A stretch of 6,078 nt of DNA, taken from the NCBI GenBank assembly GCA_019243895.1, contig JAFATP010000087.1, forward strand, positions 1-6,078. The letters are read 5' to 3'. Within the stretch, counting starts at the first letter, position 1; every line of letters starts with the position of its first letter. The notes under the pieces were generated by a model. It searched no databases. It worked only from the letters and a program-made list of their open reading frames with translations, and had not been told where the DNA came from. Source of the DNA: Alphaproteobacteria bacterium. GTDB lineage: Bacteria; Pseudomonadota; Alphaproteobacteria; Rickettsiales; SXRF01. A program made the translations under genes and the position numbers. Below, piece after piece: positions 1 through 5,725 of this stretch.

Positions 1-3
1 GAA

Positions 4-20
4 GGCGCGAACCCCGCGCC
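4..20 (-). terminator. Possible terminator hairpin downstream of meaB, cut by window edge
   Basis: A perfect 6-bp stem (GGCGCG at 4-9 with CGCGCC at 15-20) with a 5-nt loop lies about 25 bp past the meaB stop. On the minus strand it would be followed by TTC and then the window ends, so a T-tract cannot be confirmed. A second, overlapping 4-bp stem (18-21 with 27-30) competes with it. GC-rich DNA makes such stems by chance, so this is only a candidate. Confidence 0.25.
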
Positions 21-44
21 GCACCCCGGCTCCTTGCCATTGCA

Positions 45-1028
45 TTAGGCTCCCGCTGCCTCATCCAGAAGCTGCTGCGCCGCGTGGGAAGCGGGTAGCC
101 TGCCCGCCGCCACTTCCTCTTCCATTTGCCCGATCCGCTCCGCCAGCCCTTCGCGCTCCAGGAAGCGCTCCAGCAGCATCTCCTTTAATTCCTTCCACAG
201 CCACGCCCGGGCCTGGGCCGCGCGCACGCGCGCCAGATTACCGGATGCCGCAGCCGCGCGGCGAAATGCGCCAATGGCTTCCCATGTTTCCGCAATGCCC
301 TTTCCCTCCAGCGCCGAAGCCGTCTGCACCCGCGGCTTCCAGCCCCCGGCGCCGTGCGGCGTCAGCATGCGCAGCGCCGCCGCGTAATCCGCGCGCACCC
401 GCTCGGCCTGGTGCAGCAATTCGCCGTCGGCCTTGGTGACGATCAACAAATCCGCCAGCTCCACGATGCCGCGCTTGATGCCCTGAAGCTCGTCGCCGCT
501 GCCCGGCTGCAGCAGCAGCACGAACATATCCGTCATATTGGCCACTTCGGTTTCCGACTGGCCGACGCCCACCGTTTCCACAATGATCACGTCGAAGCCC
601 GCGGCTTCGCATAGCAGGATGGCCTCCCGCGTGCGCCGCGCCACCCCGCCCAGCATGGTTCCCGCCGGCGAGGGGCGGATGAAGGCGTCCGGGTGCTGCG
701 AAAGCTGCGTCATCCGCGTTTTGTCGCCCATGATGGAGCCGCCGGTGATGGCGCTGGTGGGGTCCACCGCCAGCACCGCCACCTGGTGTCCTTTTTCGAT
801 CACATGCAGGCCGAATGCCTCGATGAACGTGCTTTTCCCCACCCCCGGCGAGCCGGTGATGCCCAGCCGGATGGAATTGCCGGTATGCGGCATCAGCACG
901 CGCATCAGCTCCTGCGCCTGCGCCTGGTGATCGTGCCGGGTGGATTCGGCAAGCGTAATGGCGCGCGCCAGCGCGGTGCGGTCATTCCTTCGGAGCGCGT
1001 CGGCGAGAATGGAAGAGGGGTGCGGCAT
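45..1028 (-). CDS. meaB: MeaB/ArgK-family GTPase, methylmalonyl-CoA mutase-associated chaperone
   Basis: G3E-type P-loop GTPase. Members load and protect adenosylcobalamin-dependent acyl-CoA mutases (methylmalonyl-CoA mutase and relatives) in the cytosol by gating cofactor transfer with GTP hydrolysis. Numbered from the chosen ATG (327 aa): a helical N-terminal arm; Walker [10 protein letters not shown] at 59-67; the family block [18 protein letters not shown] at 87-106; the ETVGVGQSE block at 151-159; the base-recognition motif TKAD at 198-201 (NKxD position); then a helical C-terminal extension that forms the dimer arm in the family. Length is normal for the family. Start: the frame is open to a TTG at 1064 and has ATGs at 1037 and 1028. 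I prefer 1028 because [14 protein letters not shown] matches the usual family beginning. No Shine-Dalgarno precedes any of them. The partner mutase gene is not in the window, so which mutase it serves is unknown. Known relatives were once called ArgK from a mistaken link to arginine transport. Confidence 0.93.
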   Translation of the reverse strand: MPHPSSILADALRRNDRTALARAITLAESTRHDHQAQAQELMRVLMPHTGNSIRLGITGSPGVGKSTFIEAFGLHVIEKGHQVAVLAVDPTSAITGGSIMGDKTRMTQLSQHPDAFIRPSPAGTMLGGVARRTREAILLCEAAGFDVIIVETVGVGQSETEVANMTDMFVLLLQPGSGDELQGIKRGIVELADLLIVTKADGELLHQAERVRADYAAALRMLTPHGAGGWKPRVQTASALEGKGIAETWEAIGAFRRAAAASGNLARVRAAQARAWLWKELKEMLLERFLEREGLAERIGQMEEEVAAGRLPASHAAQQLLDEAAGA

Positions 1029-1034
1029 GGGCGG

Positions 1035-1064
1035 CATATCATCATGCCGGGCGGGGCACTGCAA
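1035..1064 (-). promoter_or_regulatory. Weak candidate promoter for meaB
   Basis: On the minus strand a TTGCAG (1064-1059) and a GATATG (1040-1035) are 18 bp apart, and the -10-like box ends 6 nt before the ATG at 1028. Both hexamers match consensus at only about half the positions. The candidate is listed mainly because its geometry repeats that of putA and the DUF815 gene. If real, the TTG at 1064 would be part of a -35 box and not a start codon. Confidence 0.2.
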
Positions 1065-1091
1065 GCGCGATGTCGCGCGGCGCAGGAATGG

Positions 1092-1130
1092 AAAAATGAA
1101 AAAGGGGCGCTCCCGCCAGGAAAGCGCCCC
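1092..1130 (-). terminator. Rho-independent terminator of the cold shock gene
   Basis: Eight perfect base pairs (GGGGCGCT at 1104-1111 with AGCGCCCC at 1123-1130) enclose an 11-nt loop. On the minus strand the stem is followed by TTTTTCATTTTT (1103-1092). It begins 8 bp after the cold shock stop codon and points toward meaB, so it should separate the two transcripts. Confidence 0.88.
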
Positions 1131-1138
1131 GTTTAAGA

Positions 1139-1351
1139 TTAAGCGGCGTTCAGCAGCTTGATGTTCACGGCCGAAGTCTTGCCTTTTTGCGTGGCAAGCT
1201 CGTAATTCACGCGCTGGCCTTCATGCAGCGTGCGCAGGCCCGCACGCTCCAAAGCGGAAATATGCACGAACACGTCGTTCCCGCCGTCATCCGGCTGAAT
1301 GAAACCATATCCTTTAGTGGGGTTGAACCATTTGACCGTTCCAGCGCTCAT
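1139..1351 (-). CDS. Cold shock protein, CspA family (single cold shock domain)
   Basis: A 70-residue single-domain OB-fold protein that binds single-stranded RNA and DNA; family members act as RNA chaperones in the cytoplasm, melting mRNA structure at low temperature or in growth transitions. It opens with the typical [15 protein letters not shown] (residues 4-18). RNP1 is KGYGFI (13-18) and RNP2 is VFVHIS (27-32), so the aromatic nucleic-acid-binding surface (W8, F9, F17, F28, H30) is intact. The whole domain is present and the length is normal. Start: ATG at 1351, preceded at 5 nt by AAGGAGA. The gene has a long predicted leader, its own promoter candidate and its own terminator, so it is probably monocistronic. 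Bacteria usually carry several paralogues and the sequence does not tell which one this is, or whether it is cold-induced, so no gene symbol is given. Confidence 0.96.
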   Translation of the reverse strand: MSAGTVKWFNPTKGYGFIQPDDGGNDVFVHISALERAGLRTLHEGQRVNYELATQKGKTSAVNIKLLNAA

Positions 1352-1560
1352 CGAAGTCTCCTTGAAAAAAAGTTAAACGCGGCGCGCAAACATACGGAAG
1401 CCGCAAGGCCTCAACACCTGAGAGAACGTCAAACGGCAGTGGGGATCAAAAGCGGCCGAAGGATGAACCTGTAACGTAGCTTTAAAACCCAGCAGATCCT
1501 TCAGTGACCGAAACGGACGCGAAGACAAACCGAAAAACGAAGCGTCAGGGTTGGAACCCT
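1352..1560 (-). promoter_or_regulatory. Predicted long structured 5' leader of the cold shock mRNA
   Basis: If transcription starts from the promoter candidate at 1567-1594, the leader is about 209 nt and holds no gene. Two stems are visible in the RNA sense. One is at the very 5' end: AGGGT with ACCCT around a 4-nt loop (1547-1560). The other is a 9-bp helix with one G-U pair, CTGAAGGAT (1504-1496) with ATCCTTCGG (1464-1456), around a 31-nt loop. Long folded leaders are a known trait of several cspA-type mRNAs, where refolding in the cold changes stability and translation. Here that role is inferred from length, position and folding potential only. Confidence 0.5.
1357..1363 (-). promoter_or_regulatory. 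Shine-Dalgarno site of the cold shock gene
   Basis: AAGGAGA on the minus strand, 5 nt before the ATG at 1351, just downstream of a T-rich run (the A-run at 1365-1371 on the plus strand). It fixes the start and contrasts with the absence of such a site before putA, meaB and the DUF815 gene. Confidence 0.85.
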
Positions 1561-1566
1561 GCTCCT

Positions 1567-1594
1567 ATCATACACGGGTTATGCTGCAACGCAA
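1567..1594 (-). promoter_or_regulatory. Candidate sigma-70 promoter of the cold shock gene
   Basis: On the minus strand, -35 TTGCGT (1594-1589) and -10 TATGAT (1572-1567) are separated by 16 bp. The predicted start is near 1560, right at the edge of the 5' stem-loop. The -10 matches consensus at 5 of 6 positions; the -35 is moderate. It lies between the stop of the upstream 50-residue gene and the cold shock gene, where no intrinsic terminator is visible, so read-through from upstream could add to expression. Confidence 0.5.
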
Positions 1595-1652
1595 GCCGCA
1601 AATGCTTACCGTCTGTTGATAAGTAACATAATCGGCTGTATTTAAATGAGAA

Positions 1653-1805
1653 TTATTTTGCCTTTTCCGGCATCTCCGCTGGAGTGTGATCGCCGTCATC
1701 CGGCACTTCCTGCGGCGGCGGGCTGCCCGGCTGCTCGATATTATCGGGTCTGCCGACGGTGCCGCTGGTCTGGTTGGTGTTGGGATTGCCCTGTCCGGTT
1801 GGCAT
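1653..1805 (-). CDS. Small proline-rich acidic protein, 50 aa, function unknown
   Basis: A complete short reading frame: ATG at 1805, TAA at 1655-1653. AGGAG (1816-1812) stands 6 nt before the start, which is the main reason to call it a gene. The product starts MPTGQGNPNTNQTSGT and ends PAEMPEKAK. It has 10 prolines in 50 residues, including PPP at 29-31, eight acidic against three basic residues, no Cys, Trp, Phe or Tyr, no signal peptide and no membrane segment, so it should be a soluble disordered peptide. I recognise no family. It is transcribed divergently from another disordered-protein gene and lies upstream of the cold shock gene on the same strand, which suggests, without proof, a stress-related or growth-phase role. 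It could be missed by gene callers because of its size. Confidence 0.65.
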   Translation of the reverse strand: MPTGQGNPNTNQTSGTVGRPDNIEQPGSPPPQEVPDDGDHTPAEMPEKAK

Positions 1806-2066
1806 AAGTCACTCCTGGTTGGAAGATCATCCGCAGCTATTGTATCCGCGGGAGGCTAAGCGCGGCGTGCCGAAAATGCCCGGTCATATAAATCGCTCAT
1901 AAAGCATTTCCGCGCTTGCGGTTTATGGGAAAAAGATCGCCCGCGGGCAGGCATCGCATCGTTTCCTCACGGGCATCATTCTAGGTTTGCTCGTGTGGCG
2001 CGGAGGAAAAGATTCGCATCGGACGCTCCGCCGCTTTTATTAACAGCAATATATGGAGATTGAGTT
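1806..2066. other. Divergent intergenic region between the two small disordered-protein genes
   Basis: 261 bp without a credible gene. It holds the leader and -10 candidate of the minus-strand 50-residue gene, an AT-rich patch (CATATAAAT, 1885-1893), a perfect 10-bp palindrome GCCCGCGGGC (1939-1948) and the GGAG ribosome site (2055-2058) of the plus-strand gene. I see no convincing -35/-10 pair for the plus-strand gene. A search by eye for the GGAAC / CGTT pair of the alphaproteobacterial general stress sigma factor found no properly spaced match. Confidence 0.5.
1839..1844 (-). promoter_or_regulatory. Candidate -10 box for the 50-residue gene
   Basis: TACAAT on the minus strand, five of six consensus positions, would give a start near 1832 and a leader of about 26 nt carrying the AGGAG site. 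No convincing -35 box lies 16-18 bp upstream (the hexamers there are GC-only or nearly so), so this promoter may need an activator or another sigma factor, or may be a chance match. Confidence 0.3.
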
Positions 2067-2459
2067 ATGTCTAATTCACAGCAGCAGCGCGGCCAGAATG
2101 CGCAAAACGATCAGTATTCGAACAAGTCTTCTCAAACCCAGCAAGGCACCGGCTCGCAGGGGCAGGCTTCCCAGGGCATGAGCGGCACCACCGGCCAGAG
2201 CGGTTCACAAGGCCAGTCCGGCATGTCCGGCTCCGGTCAGAGCGGCCGGAACCAGAGCGGCTCGCAGAGCCAGTCCGGCTCCAGCCAGAACCAGGGACAG
2301 TTCGGTCAATCCGGTCAGCAGAGCCGCGAGCAGGACAATCTGCGTGGTTCTTCTTCCGGTTCTTCTTCCGGTTCTTCTTCCACGTCCATGGATGAAGAAG
2401 GCGAAAACGACAGCGATACCACCTCCACTTCCGGCACGAGCTCTTCCCGCCGCTCGTAA
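2067..2459 (+). CDS. Ser/Gln/Gly-rich low-complexity disordered protein, function unknown
   Basis: A 130-residue protein made almost entirely of polar residues: by my count 39 Ser, 26 Gln and 23 Gly, about two thirds of the chain. Residues 20-90 are loose repeats of GQSG, SGQ and QGQ units; 94-105 is a strict GSSS triplet repeat; 109-117 is an acidic patch (DEEGENDSD); the end is SSSRRS. There is one Tyr, one Phe, no Cys or Trp, no signal peptide and no membrane segment. The start is supported by GGAG 8 nt before the ATG, and the gene ends in a strong terminator, so it is a real, separately transcribed unit. Composition meets the loose description of a hydrophilin (high glycine, very hydrophilic) and also resembles prion-like Q/S/G domains that can phase-separate. 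No catalytic motif is present and no named family is recognised. Osmotic or desiccation protection is a guess from composition alone. Confidence 0.85.
   Translation: MSNSQQQRGQNAQNDQYSNKSSQTQQGTGSQGQASQGMSGTTGQSGSQGQSGMSGSGQSGRNQSGSQSQSGSSQNQGQFGQSGQQSREQDNLRGSSSGSSSGSSSTSMDEEGENDSDTTSTSGTSSSRRS
2346..2381 (+). repeat. Three perfect tandem copies of a 12-bp unit
   Basis: GGTTCTTCTTCC is repeated three times without a mismatch inside the low-complexity gene, each copy encoding Gly-Ser-Ser-Ser. Identity at the DNA level, where the rest of the gene uses mixed serine codons, points to recent duplication or slippage. Gain or loss of a unit keeps the frame. Confidence 0.9.
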
Positions 2460-2482
2460 TATCCCGAAAAGAGGTGCTTTAT

Positions 2483-2513
2483 GGCCGGGCTTCATGCCCG
2501 GCCTATTTTTTTT
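2483..2513 (+). terminator. Rho-independent terminator of the low-complexity gene
   Basis: A perfect 8-bp GC stem (GGCCGGGC at 2483-2490, GCCCGGCC at 2496-2503) with a TTCAT loop is followed by TA and eight T residues (2506-2513). It begins 23 bp after the stop codon and ends 33 bp before the putA ATG, so putA needs its own promoter. Confidence 0.95.
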
Positions 2514-2540
2514 GGTGCGCCGCGCGGAAGCTGCTATAGC
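2512..2540 (+). promoter_or_regulatory. Candidate putA promoter, predicted leaderless start
   Basis: TTGGTG (2512-2517) and TATAGC (2535-2540) are exactly 17 bp apart, and the -10 is extended by TGC (2532-2534). The -10 box ends 6 nt before the putA ATG, placing the expected transcription start at or within a base or two of the A of the start codon. No Shine-Dalgarno site lies at a working distance; the nearest GGAAG (2526-2530) is 16 nt away and inside the promoter. The first two T residues of the -35 are the last two of the upstream terminator T-tract. Confidence 0.55.
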
Positions 2541-2546
2541 GAATAG

Positions 2547-5500
2547 ATGACACATTCGGAGCAATCCCTGCGGGAGATGCAGGCGGCCGTCAGCGCAATG
2601 GCATTTGGCGACGAGGCGAATGCGGTGCGGCATCTGCTTTCCCAGCTGGCGCCGCTGGATACTTACACGCAGGCGGTGCATGCGCGGGCGCGGGCGCTGG
2701 CGGAATCGCTGCGGCAAAAGAGCGCCGTCTCCGGGGTCGAAGCGTTCCTGCATGAATACGGGCTGGACACGCGCGAAGGCGTGGCCGTGATGTCTCTCGC
2801 GGAAGCGCTGCTGCGCATTCCCGATGCGCACACCGCCGACCGCCTGATCCGCGACACGTTCGAGCAAGGCCAGTGGGACAAGCATCTGGGCGGCAGCGAT
2901 TCCTTTCTGGTGAATGCCTCCAGCTGGGGGCTGCTGCTCACCGGCAAGCTGGTGCAGATGGGACATGAGCCTTCGCCGCGCCCGGCGCATATGCTTGGCA
3001 GGCTGGTGAGCAAGTTCGGCGAGCCGCTGATCCGCGAAGCGTTGAAGGCGGCCATGCGCTTCATCGGCGCGCAGTTCGTGATGGGAGAGGACATGGCCGA
3101 AGCTCTGCGCCGCTCCAGGCCCTATATGCGCAAGGGCTATCGCTTTTCCTATGACATGCTGGGCGAAGCCGCGCGCAGCGAAGCGCAGGCGGAAGCTTAC
3201 CTTCAGGCCTATCATGAAGCCATCGCGCTGGCGGGCAGGCAGGCGGAGAAGGCGTCGCTGTGGGAGGCGCCGGGCATTTCGGTGAAGCTTTCGGCGCTGC
3301 ACCCGCGCTATCAGTTAACGCAAGAGGCGCGGCTGATGGACGAGTTGCTGCCGCGGCTGAAGGAGATCGCGCTGCATGCCATGCACATGGGCATCACGCT
3401 GGCCATTGATGCCGAGGAATCATCGCGGCTGGATATCGAGATGAAGCTGTTCGCGCGGCTCTTCGCCGACGAAGCGTTTTCCGGGTGGGAAGGGCTTGGC
3501 TTCGTGGTGCAGGCGTATCAGAAGCGGGCTTTTGCGCTGCTGGACTTCCTGGCGGCGCTTTCGCGCATGCATGCCCGCCGCATGCCGCTGCGGCTGGTAA
3601 AGGGCGCCTATTGGGATTCGGAGATCAAATGGGCGCAGATGCTCGGCCTGCCGGGTTACCCGGTGTTCACGCGCAAGGAGCACACGGATGTTTCCTATCT
3701 GGCCTGCGCCGACAAGATGCTGCGCACGCTGGATTGCTTCTATCCGCAGTTCGCCACGCATAACGCGCGCACGGTGGCCTCTATCGAAGCGCTGGCCAGG
3801 GCGCATGGCGCGAAAGACACTTACGAGCTGCAACGGCTGCACGGCATGGGCGAGGCGCTGCACGACATGCTGCTGGAAACCACCCCCAGCCGCATCTATG
3901 CGCCGGTGGGAAAGCATAAGGACCTCCTGGCGTATCTCATCCGCCGGCTGCTGGAAAACGGCGCCAACACCTCTTTCGTGCATATGCTGATGGATCACGC
4001 CCGCCCGGTGGAGGAGCTGATTGCCGATCCCGTGGCGGCGGCGCGGCTGCGCCAGGGAACGCCGGATTCGCGCATCCCGTTGCCGGTGGCGCTGCATGGA
4101 AAGCGCTGGCGGAATTCGCAAGGCCATGATTTCGGCAACCTCGCGCAGATGCAGGCGCTGACGGAGGCCGTGGAGCCGTTCAAGGGCGCATCGTGGCCTG
4201 CGCCCCCATCCGCCACAGTGGAAACGCTTACCGGCGCGCTGCAAACGGCGCGCGCTGCATTCCCCGGCTGGGGCGCCACGCCGGTGGAGGAGCGCGCGGG
4301 CGCGCTGGACGCGCTGGCGGATTCTCTCGAGCAAAACCGGGCGGAGCTGATCGCCCTGCTGGGCCGGGAAGCGGGCAGAACCCTGGCCGATGCCGATGCG
4401 GAAGTGCGCGAGGCGGCGGATTTCTGCCGGTATTACGCCTATCAGGCGCGCCGCTTGATGAGCGCGCCGGAAATGCTTCCCGGCCCCACCGGAGAGAGTA
4501 ACCGGTTGAGCCTGCATCCGCGCGGCGTGTTCGCCTGCATCAGCCCGTGGAATTTTCCGCTCTCCATTTTCACCGGCCAGGTGGCGGCGGCGCTGGTCAC
4601 CGGCAATTGCGTCATCGCCAAGCCCGCCGAGCAGACGCCGCACGTGGCGGCGCGGGCGGTTAGCCTGATGCATGAAGCGGGCGTGCCGCGCGGCGCGGTG
4701 CAGCTGCAAACCGGCAGCGGCGAAACTATCGGCGCGGAACTGGTGGCATCCGCCGCCGTTGACGGCGTGGTGTTCACCGGCTCCGTGGAAACGGCGCGGC
4801 ATATCGCCGCATCGCTTGCGTCACGGGAGGGAGCGCTGGTGCCGTTCATCGCGGAAACGGGCGGGCAGAACTGCATGGTGGTGGACAGCTCCGCGCTATT
4901 GGAGCAGGCGGTGGACGATATCATCGTCAGCGCCTTCGGCAGCGCGGGCCAGCGCTGTTCCTCGCTGTGCGTGCTGTATGTGCAGGAGGAGGTGGCCGAT
5001 GCGTTGCTCACCCTGCTTTCGGGCGCCATGCAGGAGCTTTCGCTCGGCGACCCGCTGCTTCTGGCCACCGATATCGGCCCGATCATCGACGAGGCGGCGG
5101 CTTCTGCTCTGCACGCGCATCTTCGCCACCTGCGCCAAACGGCCCGCTTCATCGCCGCCACGGCTGAGCCCCAAGGGCGCTTCATTCCGCCGCACGCCTT
5201 CGAGATTCGACACATCGGCGAATTGAAAGGCGAAGTGTTCGGCCCGGTGCTGCACGTGATCCGCTTTCCCGGCGGGAAATTGCAGCAGGTGGCCGATGCC
5301 GTCAACAGCACCGGTTACGGCCTCACCTTCGGCCTGCAAAGCCGCGTGCAGGAGCATACCGATTTCTTTGCCGATCGCATCAAAGCGGGCAATCTGTATG
5401 TCAACCGCAGCATGATCGGCGCCGCGGTGGGCGTTCAGCCGTTCGGCGGAGAGGGGCTTTCCGGCACCGGCCCGAAGGCGGGCGGCCCGCATTACCTGCT

Positions 5501-5591
5501 GCGCTTCGTCACCGAACGCACCGTCACCGTCAACATCGCCGCCGTGGGCGGCAATATTTCGCTGCTTTCGGGCGCGAGCGATATGGAATAG
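2547..5591 (+). CDS. putA: Bifunctional proline dehydrogenase / L-glutamate gamma-semialdehyde dehydrogenase (type A PutA)
   Basis: Converts proline to glutamate: an FAD-dependent proline dehydrogenase passes electrons to the quinone pool, then an NAD-dependent dehydrogenase oxidises the semialdehyde, with channelling between the sites; peripheral membrane protein in the family. At 1014 aa it matches the short PutA class (about 1000 aa) and lacks the N-terminal ribbon-helix-helix DNA-binding domain of enterobacterial PutA. A helical arm is followed by the proline dehydrogenase barrel: SVKLSALHPRY (245-255), RLVKGAYW (349-356, with the FAD-contacting Lys352), ATHNARTVASI, YAPVGKHKDLLAYL (451-464) and the substrate-binding RRLLEN (466-471). 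The aldehyde dehydrogenase half has PWNFP with Asn669, FTGSVE (743-748), Glu770 in AETGGQN, catalytic Cys804 in GQRCSS, EVFGPV with Glu896 and PFGGEGLSGTG (965-975). All key residues are intact. An in-frame TAG immediately precedes the ATG at 2547, so the start cannot lie further upstream. Because it lacks the DNA-binding domain it cannot repress itself as E. coli PutA does; a separate regulator is expected but none is in view. Confidence 0.97.
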   Translation: MTHSEQSLREMQAAVSAMAFGDEANAVRHLLSQLAPLDTYTQAVHARARALAESLRQKSAVSGVEAFLHEYGLDTREGVAVMSLAEALLRIPDAHTADRLIRDTFEQGQWDKHLGGSDSFLVNASSWGLLLTGKLVQMGHEPSPRPAHMLGRLVSKFGEPLIREALKAAMRFIGAQFVMGEDMAEALRRSRPYMRKGYRFSYDMLGEAARSEAQAEAYLQAYHEAIALAGRQAEKASLWEAPGISVKLSALHPRYQLTQEARLMDELLPRLKEIALHAMHMGITLAIDAEESSRLDIEMKLFARLFADEAFSGWEGLGFVVQAYQKRAFALLDFLAALSRMHARRMPLRLVKGAYWDSEIKWAQMLGLPGYPVFTRKEHTDVSYLACADKMLRTLDCFYPQFATHNARTVASIEALARAHGAKDTYELQRLHGMGEALHDMLLETTPSRIYAPVGKHKDLLAYLIRRLLENGANTSFVHMLMDHARPVEELIADPVAAARLRQGTPDSRIPLPVALHGKRWRNSQGHDFGNLAQMQALTEAVEPFKGASWPAPPSATVETLTGALQTARAAFPGWGATPVEERAGALDALADSLEQNRAELIALLGREAGRTLADADAEVREAADFCRYYAYQARRLMSAPEMLPGPTGESNRLSLHPRGVFACISPWNFPLSIFTGQVAAALVTGNCVIAKPAEQTPHVAARAVSLMHEAGVPRGAVQLQTGSGETIGAELVASAAVDGVVFTGSVETARHIAASLASREGALVPFIAETGGQNCMVVDSSALLEQAVDDIIVSAFGSAGQRCSSLCVLYVQEEVADALLTLLSGAMQELSLGDPLLLATDIGPIIDEAAASALHAHLRHLRQTARFIAATAEPQGRFIPPHAFEIRHIGELKGEVFGPVLHVIRFPGGKLQQVADAVNSTGYGLTFGLQSRVQEHTDFFADRIKAGNLYVNRSMIGAAVGVQPFGGEGLSGTGPKAGGPHYLLRFVTERTVTVNIAAVGGNISLLSGASDME

Positions 5592-5624
5592 AGCTTGTTG
5601 GCGAAAATGGTCATTCATTTAAAA

Positions 5625-5654
5625 TTGCTTGGACAGCGCCGCTTCGGCTACAAT
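5625..5654 (+). promoter_or_regulatory. Candidate upstream promoter for the DUF815 gene
   Basis: TTGCTT (5625-5630) and TACAAT (5649-5654) are 18 bp apart. The -10 is strong, the -35 moderate. The predicted start near 5661 would give a leader of about 65 nt, beginning inside the palindrome at 5656-5677. That leader has no good Shine-Dalgarno site before the ATG, which argues for the proximal leaderless alternative. Confidence 0.35.
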
Positions 5655-5655
5655 G

Positions 5656-5677
5656 CCGGGGTAATTTAACCCCTCGG
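5656..5677. repeat. Imperfect palindrome, possible operator
   Basis: GGGGT (5658-5662) and ACCCC (5669-5673) form an inverted repeat around AATTTA, extended by CC (5656-5657) and GG (5676-5677) with a 2-nt bulge. It sits directly downstream of the TACAAT box, where a repressor would block transcription. No T-tract follows on either strand, so it does not look like a terminator. An operator role is inference from position. Confidence 0.35.
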
Positions 5678-5710
5678 CTTGGGCAAGTTAATAAATCCAT
5701 AACATCCCGT

Positions 5711-5719
5711 TGCTATGCT
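5711..5719 (+). promoter_or_regulatory. Extended -10 element, predicted leaderless start of the DUF815 gene
   Basis: TGC followed by TATGCT (5714-5719) is an extended -10 box that ends 6 nt before the ATG at 5726, so transcription should begin at or very near the start codon. The hexamer 17 bp upstream (ATAAAT, 5691-5696) is not a -35 match; extended -10 promoters can do without one. Sequence and spacing closely repeat the element before putA. Confidence 0.45.
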
Positions 5720-5725
5720 CTGCCC

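Larger units (their letters stand above)
5592..5725 (+). other. Intergenic region between putA and the DUF815 gene
   Basis: 134 bp with no gene on either strand. No hairpin with a T-tract follows putA, so termination is either Rho-dependent or transcription reads into the next gene. The region holds a -35/-10 candidate, an imperfect palindrome at its predicted start point, an overlapping inverted repeat TTAAC (5666-5670) / GTTAA (5687-5691), and an extended -10 next to the downstream ATG. Confidence 0.6.

Noticed and set aside
1..40. Minus-strand ATG at 40 just after the meaB stop, possible start of a downstream gene
   Set aside because: Only 13 codons are visible, rich in Arg, Gly and Ala, with no ribosome site before it and a hairpin inside. 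Not enough to support a gene.
1029..1064. TTG at 1064 or ATG at 1037 as the meaB start
   Set aside because: The extra residues ([12 protein letters not shown]) do not resemble the family N-terminus and there is no ribosome site before either codon. 1028 fits best, though 1037 cannot be excluded.
1553..1582. Plus-strand GGAAC followed by CGGGTT as a general stress sigma (EcfG-type) promoter
   Set aside because: The second element does not match CGTT at the required spacing, and no plus-strand gene follows.
2205..2300. Low-complexity gene as a frame-shifted remnant or repeat-only junk DNA
   Set aside because: The frame is intact from a good ribosome site to a stop directly before a strong terminator, and composition stays consistently S/Q/G-rich throughout.
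2346..2381. CRISPR-like repetition
   Set aside because: The 12-bp units are directly adjacent with no spacers and encode an in-frame GSSS repeat.
3420..4802. Long open frame (460 codons) on the minus strand inside putA, and others at 2205-3302, 4442-5311 and 4896-5618
   Set aside because: All lie antisense to a putA reading frame whose domains and catalytic residues are continuous. Their translations are Arg/His/Gln/Ala-rich with no recognisable motif, typical of open antisense frames in GC-rich genes.
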